The notes under the pieces: model-generated
Databases searched by the model: none
What the model saw: the letters and a program-made list of their open reading frames with translations, nothing else
What the model was told of the DNA's origin: nothing
Made by a program: the position numbers and the translations under genes
Shown here: positions 1 to 7,494 of the stretch, in pieces
Numbering within the stretch: position 1 is the stretch's first letter
Layout of the letters: the number at the start of each line of letters is the position of its first letter
From: Bacillota bacterium
GTDB lineage: Bacteria; Bacillota; Bacilli; Alicyclobacillales; SLC66
DNA: 37,905 nucleotides
Reading direction: 5' to 3'
Assembly (NCBI GenBank): GCA_021821085.1
Contig: JAKACV010000024.1
Span: 1-37,905, forward strand

Positions 1-1
1 A

Positions 2-346
2 ATATCTGATATAGAAATAGGGTATCAAACCACACTGAATGGGGGATTTATATCCTCCGCAAACGGCACAGCAACGCTGTATGGCTATGCACAGTCGGAT
101 GTACAGCACATGAATATGATCGCGTCAGGATCTGCACTCAATATCGAGACGTGGCCGATCGATTATGCGGATATGCAAGCAAACATCGTTAGGCTGACGC
201 AAGCACAATTCACGGCCCTAGTAACTACAGCTAGCAAGTTTAATTGGGCACAAATCACCCAAATGCGAAGCCTGATCGGACAAGTCCAGGCGTCTACGAC
301 TGTCAGCGCTGTACAGGCTATTGTTTGGGTGGCGGCCGCGTATTAA
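2..346 (+). CDS. C-terminal part of a DUF4376-like tail-fibre protein (cut by left edge)
   Basis: The frame is open from the first bases of the window to the TAA at 344-346, so this is the 3' end of a longer gene. The visible 114 residues contain a segment that begins DIEIGYQTT, then WPIDYADMQANIVRLTQAQF, and end in a hydrophobic VWVAAAY. This resembles the DUF4376 domain found at the C-terminus of phage tail-fibre and tail-assembly proteins, where a short beta part is followed by a helix with a Leu-Thr-x-x-Gln-hydrophobic motif. The family assignment is by eye and moderate. A structural or adhesion role in a virus-like particle is inference. The gene directly precedes the permuted NlpC/P60-type gene with a short gap, so both are probably in one operon. 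An internal ATG at 110 exists, but the open frame upstream argues against it as the start. Confidence 0.6.
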   Translation: MSDIEIGYQTTLNGGFISSANGTATLYGYAQSDVQHMNMIASGSALNIETWPIDYADMQANIVRLTQAQFTALVTTASKFNWAQITQMRSLIGQVQASTTVSAVQAIVWVAAAY

Positions 347-367
347 ACAATAAGGGCGGTGTTTCTT

Positions 368-943
368 GTGATCCCACGCATGGGCGATTTGATACTATTC
401 AAAGCTGACTACAAAAATGGATTGACGAACTCTGCGGAAGATGCGCTTGTAACCATAGGCGAACGCATTGAACATCCTCACGCTAAACAGATTTTCGTGC
501 ATATTGGCATTGCTCTTTCGAAGACAGAGTACGCGCAAGAAGACGGGATATCTCACGTTTCTGCCTTTTCGGATCTTAATCCAACTCAAATAATTTATGT
601 GAAAAGACTAGGATTGACAGAAGAACAACGGTTCAGGATACCTATCGCGATCAAACGATATCTTGGAGAACCATATGATTGGGGATTGGACGTTTCGCTT
701 GGTGTCCGATATTTATCAAACGGTATCTTTCGAGGTGTTGAGGAACTGACGCGTGGCCGAATTTATTTCCCGCAATCCCACTTTTCCTACGCGAGCCACG
801 ATACATTAATTTGTTCAACGTTTGTGCGTAAAGTATTAGAAGAAGCACACTATCCGATAAAAAAATGCTACCCCTCTCCAGAGTATTTCGCGTTGTTGCC
901 CGGGGAGTTAGAGCCTTTGACGCGCTCAGGCGAGGAAAAATGA
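368..943 (+). CDS. Permuted NlpC/P60-like (YiiX/LRAT-type) putative hydrolase
   Basis: The protein has about 191 residues and opens with the pattern PRMGDLILFK, typical of permuted papain-like NlpC/P60 proteins (YiiX/YebB/LRAT group). A histidine strand FVHIGIAL follows, and much later comes LICSTFVRK, which supplies the candidate nucleophile cysteine. His-before-Cys order is the hallmark of the permuted class. Such enzymes cut amide or ester bonds in peptidoglycan peptides or lipids. There is no signal peptide or membrane segment. A GTG at 359 is in frame, but the ribosome site AAGGGCGGTG (352-361) fits the GTG at 368, the same layout as several neighbours. It sits between a tail-fibre-like gene and a membrane-anchored protein, so a role in cell-wall or envelope attack by the element is plausible but inferred. 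Confidence 0.6.
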   Translation: MIPRMGDLILFKADYKNGLTNSAEDALVTIGERIEHPHAKQIFVHIGIALSKTEYAQEDGISHVSAFSDLNPTQIIYVKRLGLTEEQRFRIPIAIKRYLGEPYDWGLDVSLGVRYLSNGIFRGVEELTRGRIYFPQSHFSYASHDTLICSTFVRKVLEEAHYPIKKCYPSPEYFALLPGELEPLTRSGEEK

Positions 944-1047
944 TTCTATTACATGGGTACAGCACAGATCCACGACATACGCACAGACAAAAAGAGACAC
1001 GCGAAAGATTAGAAGAGCTTACGCCGCTGTTGCTTGCCCGACGATAG
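940..1047 (+). CDS. Small 35-residue basic peptide, translationally coupled
   Basis: The ATG overlaps the stop of the preceding gene (ATGA at 940-943), and a GAGG lies 4-5 nt upstream inside that gene, which is a normal coupling arrangement. The product begins MILLHGYSTDPRHTHRQKE and is rich in Arg, His and Glu. I recognise no family. The evidence is the start overlap and ribosome site only, so expression is uncertain. The last part could form a charged amphipathic helix (ETRERLEELTPLLLARR). Confidence 0.35.
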   Translation: MILLHGYSTDPRHTHRQKETRERLEELTPLLLARR

Positions 1048-1193
1048 ACAATCATAGATCAACCACTAGGCAAGGGGATAGGTATAGATGAGCAAGTGGA
1101 CATGCAATTTAGGCATCAAAGCACACGTTCACTATCCCATCTGCAAGCATAATCACGTTGGCGCAGATCCTACCTTACGCTACTTTCTGCGGG

Positions 1194-1222
1194 CTACCAC
1201 TATATATGGTAGTTTTTTTTTT
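1194..1222 (+). terminator. Rho-independent terminator
   Basis: CTACCA (1194-1199) pairs with TGGTAG (1207-1212) around an AT loop, and ten T residues follow directly. It separates the first gene group from the next ribosome site, which begins only a few bases after the T run. That placement suggests the next gene uses read-through or a promoter overlapping this site. Confidence 0.75.
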
Positions 1223-1236
1223 GTGAGGTGATTAGA

Positions 1237-2913
1237 GTGAACAATAGCGAAAAAGTACTAGTTGGAGTAAGTGTAGCTGTCGTTGGCGGTGTAGGAGTTT
1301 ACCTATATGTGAAACGATCGAAAAGCAGTGCTTCACCATCAAGTACAGGAAGTGTGTACTCGCCGTCGAGTTCGGTGGGTTCGAATTCTGTAAATTCTAC
1401 TACTTCGTCATCTGCCTCCAACAGCTCTGCCGCTTCAACTTCTACTGCCGCATCATCAGCAGCATCCGTCAAAACCTATAATTGGACGCAAATAGGCTAC
1501 GATTTTTCTAGCTGGACGGTTCCTTCTGTTTATCTTCCTAGCGCTTACAATAGCTCAAGCGAAATGGTGATCGGCCCTGGGATAGGGAATCATCCCAACG
1601 GAGTATATTATCTCACTTCGTATTTTTCATCCTCATCTGGCACGGCGAATCTATCATTTATGGTTGACGATGCGGCGGTGGTATACCTGGATGGAAATAA
1701 AGTAGCCTCTTCATATGGTTGTTCCCTTTGCACGGGTGTGCCCGTTACCGCAAGAGTTACCCTTATATCCGGTACCCATTTGATCGCTGTGCAAGTGGCG
1801 AATAATGCCGGTGCTTTAGGAGGGGAAGGGTACGTTACTTACAACAGCGGTACACCGAATCCTACAGCGCTACGCTTATCTATCACTCAAGGCTCGCTCA
1901 CGCTTCTATCTACTGCTTCGGTCGGGAACTGGAAAATGCTCGCCTACCCAACAACCCTATTATCGCCCAATCCAATGAATAGTATCGGGAGGACGATACC
2001 ACAGCCGTCGACTCCCAACAGCTCCAACACTTCAACTTCTACTACTGCGTCATCAGCATCAGCGGCATCCAACAAAATCTATGATCAGCAAATATCTAAT
2101 CAGTTAGCTACTAACCAGATCGCGACAGACTCCACATCGTCACAATTCGCTTCCATGACTAGCTCACAGAAAGCATCATTTGAGCACGATGTTCAATCTA
2201 GTTTAAATCAGTCAGGACAAGCAGAATCCACGTCATCTGCCGTGCAACAAGACTTACAGATTGCATCACAAGATGCACAACAAGTATCGAACACAGGACA
2301 ATATGGAACGATTGCAGAAGGACAAACAGTTCTCGCTGGACAAAGTGGCAAATCGTACTACATCACAAATCGCAACGGGGTCTACTACAAGTCGCTAGTG
2401 CCAAATGCAATTAGCCCAGGAACGAAAACAGTGAGTGTAACAGCAGCCGCGGGCACTTCAAGCTTGAACACAGTAGTTTCTAGCACATACACCACGCCAT
2501 CTAGCACATCAAGCTCGAACACAGCATCTACGAACACGGCATCTACAAGCAACTCGAGTTCGACTTCCGATTCTACGACTAGGGTGCAAACGTATATTTC
2601 AGGATACAAAACCGAACAAATTCAAACGGGCGTAAAAACAGAAACGGTACAAAACGGATATAAAACCGAAACAACGCAGGTTCCGCATGTGGTTAATCAC
2701 GCGACGTTTCATCCGGGCCACTGGGTAGTTACCAGCCATTACGACGGGGGCCTAAAATCACATGGATACTGGTCGGCGGGCACATATGGGGCACCTTACT
2801 ACAACACAACTGAGTATACAACGGAGACGAAGCAAGTGCCGGTATACATCACAAAAACCGTCCCGGTTTACACAACAAAGCAAATCCCAATCTACAGCAT
2901 ACGGACAATTTAA
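1237..2913 (+). CDS. N-anchored Ser/Thr-rich surface or virion protein with jelly-roll-like domain
   Basis: A GTG at 1228 is in frame but is part of the ribosome site GTGAGGTG. The GTG at 1237 has the right spacing and gives 558 residues. Residues 6-26 form one membrane helix followed by a basic YVKR, so the bulk should lie outside. A Ser/Ala/Thr linker (to about 75) leads to a domain at about 79-203 of alternating beta strands (MVDDAAVVYLDGNKVA, then a Cys-x2-Cys pair and GTHLIAVQVANN) that looks like a carbohydrate-binding or PA14-type jelly roll. A Gln/Ser-rich middle follows. The last 110 residues contain short repeats around GYKTE-x-x-Q and K-x-VPVY. No enzyme motif was seen. Adhesion to a host surface or a spike role is inference. 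The anchor resembles that of the gene at 9041. Confidence 0.7.
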   Translation: MNNSEKVLVGVSVAVVGGVGVYLYVKRSKSSASPSSTGSVYSPSSSVGSNSVNSTTSSSASNSSAASTSTAASSAASVKTYNWTQIGYDFSSWTVPSVYLPSAYNSSSEMVIGPGIGNHPNGVYYLTSYFSSSSGTANLSFMVDDAAVVYLDGNKVASSYGCSLCTGVPVTARVTLISGTHLIAVQVANNAGALGGEGYVTYNSGTPNPTALRLSITQGSLTLLSTASVGNWKMLAYPTTLLSPNPMNSIGRTIPQPSTPNSSNTSTSTTASSASAASNKIYDQQISNQLATNQIATDSTSSQFASMTSSQKASFEHDVQSSLNQSGQAESTSSAVQQDLQIASQDAQQVSNTGQYGTIAEGQTVLAGQSGKSYYITNRNGVYYKSLVPNAISPGTKTVSVTAAAGTSSLNTVVSSTYTTPSSTSSSNTASTNTASTSNSSSTSDSTTRVQTYISGYKTEQIQTGVKTETVQNGYKTETTQVPHVVNHATFHPGHWVVTSHYDGGLKSHGYWSAGTYGAPYYNTTEYTTETKQVPVYITKTVPVYTTKQIPIYSIRTI

Positions 2914-2934
2914 CATTTAAGGAGCGGTGATTCC

Positions 2935-4236
2935 GTGGATTATCCAATCATGCAAGAACCGACGCAAGAACAGTTAGAAGCCCTATCAGCTAAGGCTGAA
3001 CAGATGCAACCAGCTGAAACCGGGAACCTGCCAGAAGAAACGGCGCTATCTACTTGGCATCCTCCCGTAAGGAATCAACTGGGTGAAGGCGCGTGTACTG
3101 GAGAAGCGACGATAACGCTGATCGGCTGGCACATCCTCCGCCACAAACTATTGCCTGAATTTTTGATGGGCAGTCCGCAAGCAAACTACGCTTGGTCTCG
3201 CATGCAACAGGGAGACTTGGCGCTTGACGGCGGCAGTAGCATTCCGGTTGCACTCCAACAAATCGTCGAACACGGAATGGCTCCAGAGTGGACAGATATC
3301 TACGGAACAGCGACAGAATTCCTTGCGCCAAGCATAGAGGCAGAACATTTAGCATCCTACCTTAAGGCAACGAGCGTGGTCGAACTACCTGTCGGAATTG
3401 GTAAAAATAATGCAAATCTGATCGCTCATGCTATCTCCGCCGTCGGAACTCCCGTAAGTATCGGCATCCTCATTAACGCCCAGCTCTACAGCCCTATCAA
3501 CGGGATTGCTAGATATGCGGGTATCGCACGTAGCCCTGGTGCCCACAATATCGTAGCCATGGACTACCGACCAGATCCAGAGCGTCCGGGGAAGCGTCTT
3601 TTCAACTGCCAAAGCAGTTGGGGTACTGATTATGGGAATCAAGGTTTTGTGGAGTTGGACGAGGACTACATCAACCAGATGTGTTTCCAAGCTGGCTACG
3701 TAGAGATGAACACCACCCCTACCGATTATCCGGTAGCTATTATCCCTTGGTGGGACGGTCAAATCCGATCAGTAGAAGTATCAGACACAGGCACTGTGCA
3801 AGTAGGGCAAAATATTCAAGTCTATGTAGTCTTATCTAAACCTCTTGATCTGCAACATTATAGTGCCGTGTTCGGAGCTTGGGACGGAGCAAAATGGAAT
3901 GATGTCATGTTATCTACCACAAACGAGAAGGATTTTTCAGGGGAATTCACGATGGATACAGCGGGCGAGTATGCGTATCAAGCGCGTGTCTACTACGGCC
4001 ATAAGCATGTCCCTCTACGGACGGGGACATCTACCGCCTTTTTGACTGTCGCGCAAGCGCAAGGCCCGGCGTGGGAAGGCGAGTCGCCAAGTCCGGCACC
4101 CGATCCCAAAACCACTAAGCAAGTTGTCTATTCCGTGACAACAGGGGAGTTTCATTTCCGATCTTCCGCTGAACGGGTAGTGCAGTTCTGCGAGCAAAAA
4201 GGGTGGCACGCACAAATAAAGGAAATCGAAGTTTAG
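2935..4236 (+). CDS. Papain-like (C1 family) cysteine protease with C-terminal beta domains
   Basis: The GTG start follows GGAGCGGTG at the usual distance. In the 433-residue product a papain-type active site is complete. Gln48 and Cys54 sit in NQLGEGACTGEA, His204 in GAHNIVAMDY, and Asn224 in the element NCQSSWG with the conserved S-W-G turn. The catalytic domain spans about 35-250. A following segment (about 260-380, containing WDGAKWNDVML) looks like an Ig-like beta domain. A short last domain (from about 395) is alpha/beta. There is no signal peptide and no obvious propeptide beyond the 35-residue acidic leader. C1 proteases are uncommon in bacterial mobile elements. Maturation of virion proteins or degradation of host surface protein are possible roles, both inferred. 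It lies downstream of the anchored surface protein, probably in one transcript. Confidence 0.85.
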   Translation: MDYPIMQEPTQEQLEALSAKAEQMQPAETGNLPEETALSTWHPPVRNQLGEGACTGEATITLIGWHILRHKLLPEFLMGSPQANYAWSRMQQGDLALDGGSSIPVALQQIVEHGMAPEWTDIYGTATEFLAPSIEAEHLASYLKATSVVELPVGIGKNNANLIAHAISAVGTPVSIGILINAQLYSPINGIARYAGIARSPGAHNIVAMDYRPDPERPGKRLFNCQSSWGTDYGNQGFVELDEDYINQMCFQAGYVEMNTTPTDYPVAIIPWWDGQIRSVEVSDTGTVQVGQNIQVYVVLSKPLDLQHYSAVFGAWDGAKWNDVMLSTTNEKDFSGEFTMDTAGEYAYQARVYYGHKHVPLRTGTSTAFLTVAQAQGPAWEGESPSPAPDPKTTKQVVYSVTTGEFHFRSSAERVVQFCEQKGWHAQIKEIEV

Positions 4237-4265
4237 CAATCACCTATATTCAGTGAAAAACGCCG

Positions 4266-4302
4266 GTCTGTGCTAGTGTTTCATTACCAGGACAGACTTT
4301 TT
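4266..4302 (+). terminator. Weak terminator-like hairpin
   Basis: GTCTGT (4266-4271) can pair with ACAGAC (4292-4297), followed by five T. The loop of 20 nt is long and the stem short, so this is at best an attenuator between the protease and the next gene. Confidence 0.35.
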
Positions 4303-4315
4303 AGGTGGTGTGATT

Positions 4316-4696
4316 GTGGATGACTCCCAAGCGGTTAACTGGGCGACCATCAACGAGAGAGTGCTTCGCATGGGCATTGACATCGGCGAGATTAAACAGG
4401 ACATAAAAGACGATCGGATCGACTTAAAAGCATCATTGGCAGATCTGACAAAGTCTCTCGATAAGCGCGATGAGCAATTCGTGACGAGGTATGAATTAGG
4501 ACTTATCATCAATAACATGGACTCTAACAGCAAAAATGTGCGTGAAGAGCTCGACGAGCTTCAAGGACAACACCAGGACTTAAAAGTAAACGTAGACAAA
4601 CTGCTTGGCTGGCGTAACTTCATCGCAGGTGCTGTGGCATTAGGTGCGTTTACGCTAGGGATTATCGCGGATGCTTTACATGTTTTTAAGCTGTAA
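4316..4696 (+). CDS. XhlA-like coiled-coil membrane protein (holin-associated)
   Basis: The start is set by AGGTGGTG at 4303-4310; the in-frame GTG at 4310 lies inside that site, so the GTG at 4316 is preferred (126 residues). The product is a charged coiled coil from about residue 10 to 95 (NERVLRMGIDIGEIKQDIKD, later REELDELQGQHQDLKV). A WRNF boundary and a single C-terminal membrane helix (about 100-118) follow. This layout matches the XhlA/hemolysin-like family that accompanies holins in Bacillus prophage lysis cassettes. In XhlA systems the protein helps endolysin reach the cell wall. No holin partner lies next to it; the following genes instead encode tail-anchored lysin-like proteins, so it may help place those. 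The family call is by architecture. Confidence 0.65.
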   Translation: MDDSQAVNWATINERVLRMGIDIGEIKQDIKDDRIDLKASLADLTKSLDKRDEQFVTRYELGLIINNMDSNSKNVREELDELQGQHQDLKVNVDKLLGWRNFIAGAVALGAFTLGIIADALHVFKL

Positions 4697-4708
4697 GGAG
4701 GTGAGAGT

Positions 4709-5971
4709 GTGACAGTAGGAATCACGGTTTTGCTGGATTCTCGCGCCAATCATTCAGCTCCAACTACTGAGTGGGGTGAACTGAATACAGCGTTACGTCA
4801 GGATACACAAATCAATAACAGCGATCTTCAAATTATTCTCAACGAAAACGGCAATTTCGATAATTATTCACCTCAAACATTAGCTTCTATGATCTACAAC
4901 GGAACGGTGTTCGTTGATTGGTGCGAGTGGCCCATGTCCGTGAATAACGAGTCTTTGTATTCTGGTGGCCTGTCCAATGCACTAGGTTTTTTGCTAGGCA
5001 ACACCTATGAGAGTTTTGGCCAGTTTTTATCGGCCATGGATATCGTTGTCGGATATAATAATCAGACGTACCCGGCATTTTCGCCAACCCCATCAGGAGT
5101 TGCTAATGCGTATAGCCTCATGACAACGGGTGCTATGCCTGCCAATACAGGATTTAAAACGAATCCACTCGCTCCTATGCAGGTGGTTGGAGATATCTAT
5201 GTCTACCCTTCTTTTATGATTAGATATGGTAAAGGTGCTTATTTTTATGCGTATGGAAACGACGCACAAGATCTTTCTGGAAAGGCGAACATCGGCTGGA
5301 ACGGATTTCAAATCGGAGTGCTCCAGTCCGCTTATATCCCATTTATTGTTGAGGAATTGCACGCGCTGCTTAATGAAGGGAACACATCGAGTGGCCCGCC
5401 TTCGTGCACTCAATTCGGAACGTATGTGGGCCAAGGATCTGATGCAGGCGTTGGGGCAGGGGAGTTCGTCTTCGCGGCTACACAAAACGGCGTGAAAAGA
5501 AATACGGTTGTGAGAAGTAACTGTACACAGGTGGCTAGCTATTACTTCGGAGGCACGGCCGAACAGTTTGCTGGCACCGGTATCAAGTATCCAACGTCAA
5601 GTAGCTCAACGAGTACAAACAAGTTCGCCACAGGAACAGCCGCCGTTACGATCGACGCTGGCAGCAACAGTTCAGGTCCCGCGAAATGTGGGTATGCGTT
5701 TGGCGAATACAAGGGAACGGGTAAAGCAGTGGATGTGGTCGAAGGCTTTCAACTCTTTAGCGAAGTAAAAAACGGACAACTCGTGAATACAGTCATCGAT
5801 CCGCTGACATGCAAAGTGGAGGGTCAATATTTCTTCCCAGCTACTGCTGCGACAAAAAAGACCACACCATCAACAAACACGATCTTGCTTTACGCTGGAG
5901 CCGGTCTAGGCGCAGCGGCGCTCTTGTATTACTTATACACACAGCAGCAGAAAGGAAGTGTTGCGAAATGA
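4709..5971 (+). CDS. C-terminally anchored protein with two copies of a two-cysteine module
   Basis: AAGGAGGTG with 5-nt spacing fixes the GTG start. The 420-residue product has an N-terminal alpha/beta region of about 225 residues (MTVGITVLLDSR; VFVDWCEWPM) that I cannot assign. Two tandem copies of a roughly 50-residue module follow, at DNA 5399-5550 and 5681-5836. Each has the form C-x(38-40)-C with an internal G-x-G, N-G and N-T-V. The C-terminus is one membrane helix (LLYAGAGLGAAALLYYLY) with a short basic tail. No signal peptide was seen, so the tail anchor decides the topology. The next two genes carry one copy each of the same module and a like anchor, and the next gene starts inside this stop (ATGA). 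The three genes form a coherent set whose function is unknown; attachment of an enzyme domain to an envelope is my inference. Confidence 0.75.
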   Translation: MTVGITVLLDSRANHSAPTTEWGELNTALRQDTQINNSDLQIILNENGNFDNYSPQTLASMIYNGTVFVDWCEWPMSVNNESLYSGGLSNALGFLLGNTYESFGQFLSAMDIVVGYNNQTYPAFSPTPSGVANAYSLMTTGAMPANTGFKTNPLAPMQVVGDIYVYPSFMIRYGKGAYFYAYGNDAQDLSGKANIGWNGFQIGVLQSAYIPFIVEELHALLNEGNTSSGPPSCTQFGTYVGQGSDAGVGAGEFVFAATQNGVKRNTVVRSNCTQVASYYFGGTAEQFAGTGIKYPTSSSSTSTNKFATGTAAVTIDAGSNSSGPAKCGYAFGEYKGTGKAVDVVEGFQLFSEVKNGQLVNTVIDPLTCKVEGQYFFPATAATKKTTPSTNTILLYAGAGLGAAALLYYLYTQQQKGSVAK

Positions 5972-7311
5972 GTTACCAAGCGGACTTCTTCGCTAATGGC
6001 AACGTGCAAATGATAGCTAAGTACGTGAATCAGCAAACCAACATCCCTATGTCCGTACTCTTGGCTCAAATGGCCATTGCAACAGGATATGGCACAAGTT
6101 CAGAATGGACTTCTTGCAAGAACCCAGGCACGAAAGATGCATCGGGTACTTATCCTTGCTTCTCGACGTATCAAGCGGGAGCCGATGCTTATGCGGCTAC
6201 GTGGAAAAATGGCCATTATTCTTCGGTACTTTTTGCGGCCAAAATGCACGAAATTCCCGATGCGGTTGCCAAACTCATTGGCCAATCCCCATGGACAACC
6301 AGTCATTACGTCTACGACGGTGTGGTTGGGGGTCTCTTGATCAGTTTGATCCAGACGTACGATCTGACGAAATACGATTCGACGGTGACCACAAAGGCAG
6401 TAACAACAACTCAAACGACTAATGGATGCTCTGGCATCGGCACGCTTGCCGGTTCAGGCACAGCCGTCGGTTTGCAAACAGGACAATATTTGTATCGCGC
6501 AACCGGAAGCAACGGAGAGACGGTATCGACTGTAGTGGATGATCAATGTAGAGTAACCGATGTATATATCACAGAGCCTAAACCCTCTTTCCTTGAAACT
6601 AATTGGATCGGGTTAGGTCTCGTGGCAGCTGGGCTAGGCTTCCTGGCTTACGGGATTTTATCGCCGTCATCTAAACCATAGGAGGTGCGACCGTGAGCTA
6701 TCAAACGGCTTTCTTCACAAATGCTAACGTACAAGCTGTGGCGAGTTATGTTTCGCGGTCCACAAAGATTCCTATGTCTGTGATTTTGGCACAGATGGCC
6801 GACGAAACTGGGTACGGAACGAGTTATCAGTGGGTTTCGTGTAAAAATCCGGCTGGATTAACGTTAAATGGCTTATCTTGCTTTTCATCTTATGCACAAG
6901 CGGAGCAAACTTACGCAAACTACTACCATAACGGAGACTACGACCATGTATTGCAGGCGGCCGCAAGTGGAGGCACGCCTCAACAAGTGGCTGTAGCAAT
7001 CGGGGAGTCTCCCTGGGCGTCCTCTCACTACGATGCAACTGTATGTCCAAACGGTTGTGATTATATGCCGCCAAACCCCGGCATCGATCTTACCAACATC
7101 ATCGCAGAGTACGACTTAACTAAATATGACACCGTGCAGTTGAGCTCAGATGCGGCCTACGTTCCAACATGCAGCGGGATCGGGAACTATATGGGAACGG
7201 GTAAAACTGTGGATGTGGAAACTGGATTGTTTCTCTTTCAAGAGGATATAGGCGATATCATCATCAATACGGTGGTCAACTCACAATGTCAGCAAAAAGC
7301 GCGTTACATCC
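5399..7311 (+). repeat. Four copies of a two-cysteine protein module across three genes
   Basis: Copies lie at about 5399-5550, 5681-5836, 6421-6570 and 7164-7311. In each, a Cys is followed by 38-40 residues and a second Cys. Shared points are a G-x-G or G-T-G near position 10, a hydrophobic V-x-V-x-x-G at about 14-18, an aromatic L/V-F or L-Y, often N-G, then (N/S)-T-V-(V/I), and after the second Cys a Y-(I/F) end. The predicted form is a small beta domain closed by a disulphide. The module always sits just before the C-terminal membrane helix. I do not recognise it as a named family. Confidence 0.7.
5968..6681 (+). CDS. Tail-anchored GH73-like lysin homologue lacking the catalytic Glu
   Basis: The ATG at 5968 overlaps the previous stop; the frame is open upstream, but only this start aligns with the sister gene at 6693 (both begin MSYQ). 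Of 237 residues, the first 140 resemble flagellar-type/GH73 N-acetylglucosaminidases: NIPMSVLLAQMA, then GYGTSSEW, then CFSTYQAGADAY. In GH73 enzymes the segment reads AQ-x-A-x-E-(S/T)-G-(W/Y)-G with a catalytic Glu. Here residue 38 at that position is Ala (MAIATGYG), whereas the sister has Glu38. One copy of the two-cysteine module follows (6421-6570), then a C-terminal membrane helix (LGLVAAGLGFLAYGIL). It may bind peptidoglycan without cutting it. Loss of activity is inferred from one residue. Confidence 0.75.
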   Translation: MSYQADFFANGNVQMIAKYVNQQTNIPMSVLLAQMAIATGYGTSSEWTSCKNPGTKDASGTYPCFSTYQAGADAYAATWKNGHYSSVLFAAKMHEIPDAVAKLIGQSPWTTSHYVYDGVVGGLLISLIQTYDLTKYDSTVTTKAVTTTQTTNGCSGIGTLAGSGTAVGLQTGQYLYRATGSNGETVSTVVDDQCRVTDVYITEPKPSFLETNWIGLGLVAAGLGFLAYGILSPSSKP

Positions 7312-7418
7312 ATGCTCCTGCAAAAACGGCTGATCATAGCGCGTTAGCAGTAGCGGCTTTCGCAACGGTAGGAATCGCCGGATATTTTGCTTATAAGCAC
7401 TACAAAGGAACAAAATAG
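6693..7418 (+). CDS. Tail-anchored GH73-like glucosaminidase
   Basis: The stop of the preceding gene overlaps the ribosome site GGAGGTG, and the GTG at 6693 follows at normal distance. The 241-residue product is a clear paralogue of the previous one: same MSYQ start, PMSVILAQMA, and the GH73-type motif with Glu38 intact (MADETGYGTS). GH73 enzymes cleave the GlcNAc-MurNAc glycan backbone of peptidoglycan. The body (about 45-150) has inserts with extra cysteines (VCPNGCDY). One two-cysteine module (7164-7311) and a C-terminal membrane helix with a Lys-rich tail (AYKHYKGTK) follow. There is no signal peptide, which is unusual for a lysin. The anchor suggests the enzyme is carried on a membrane, possibly of a particle, rather than released. 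That is inference. Confidence 0.75.
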   Translation: MSYQTAFFTNANVQAVASYVSRSTKIPMSVILAQMADETGYGTSYQWVSCKNPAGLTLNGLSCFSSYAQAEQTYANYYHNGDYDHVLQAAASGGTPQQVAVAIGESPWASSHYDATVCPNGCDYMPPNPGIDLTNIIAEYDLTKYDTVQLSSDAAYVPTCSGIGNYMGTGKTVDVETGLFLFQEDIGDIIINTVVNSQCQQKARYIHAPAKTADHSALAVAAFATVGIAGYFAYKHYKGTK

Positions 7419-7424
7419 TCGTTC

Positions 7425-7465
7425 GACGGTACATTTTGTTCTGTTTTCGGACGAAATGTACCGTC
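7425..7465. other. 12-15 bp inverted repeat in the gap after the lysin genes
   Basis: GACGGTACATTT (7425-7436) is repeated inverted at 7454-7465, and three further pairs (one wobble) extend the stem inward to an 11-nt loop. No T run follows, so it is not a classic terminator. It could be an RNA-processing hairpin or a protein-binding dyad. A partial third copy of the arm (ATGTAC) occurs at about 7477, just before the ribosome site of the next gene. Confidence 0.65.
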
Positions 7466-7494
7466 ATTGATAAAAATGTACAGGGGGTACCCAT

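Noticed and set aside
865-1047. Longer version of the small peptide gene
   Set aside because: The upstream part lies inside the preceding gene in another frame; only the ATG at 940 has a matching ribosome site.
1088-1231. 47-codon plus-strand frame starting MSKWTC with Cys and His residues
   Set aside because: It runs through the terminator stem and T run at 1194-1222 and has only a distant GGGG as ribosome site.
1320-2560. Repetitive Ser/Thr codon stretches as a possible CRISPR or DNA repeat
   Set aside because: No regular repeat-spacer structure; it is low-complexity coding sequence.
2385-2609. Minus-strand frame rich in Val and Glu
   Set aside because: It is the complement of the Ser/Thr-rich linker codons of the surface protein.
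5809-5967. N-terminal extension of the lysin paralogue
   Set aside because: It overlaps the end of the preceding gene in another frame, and the sister gene starts at the equivalent of 5968.
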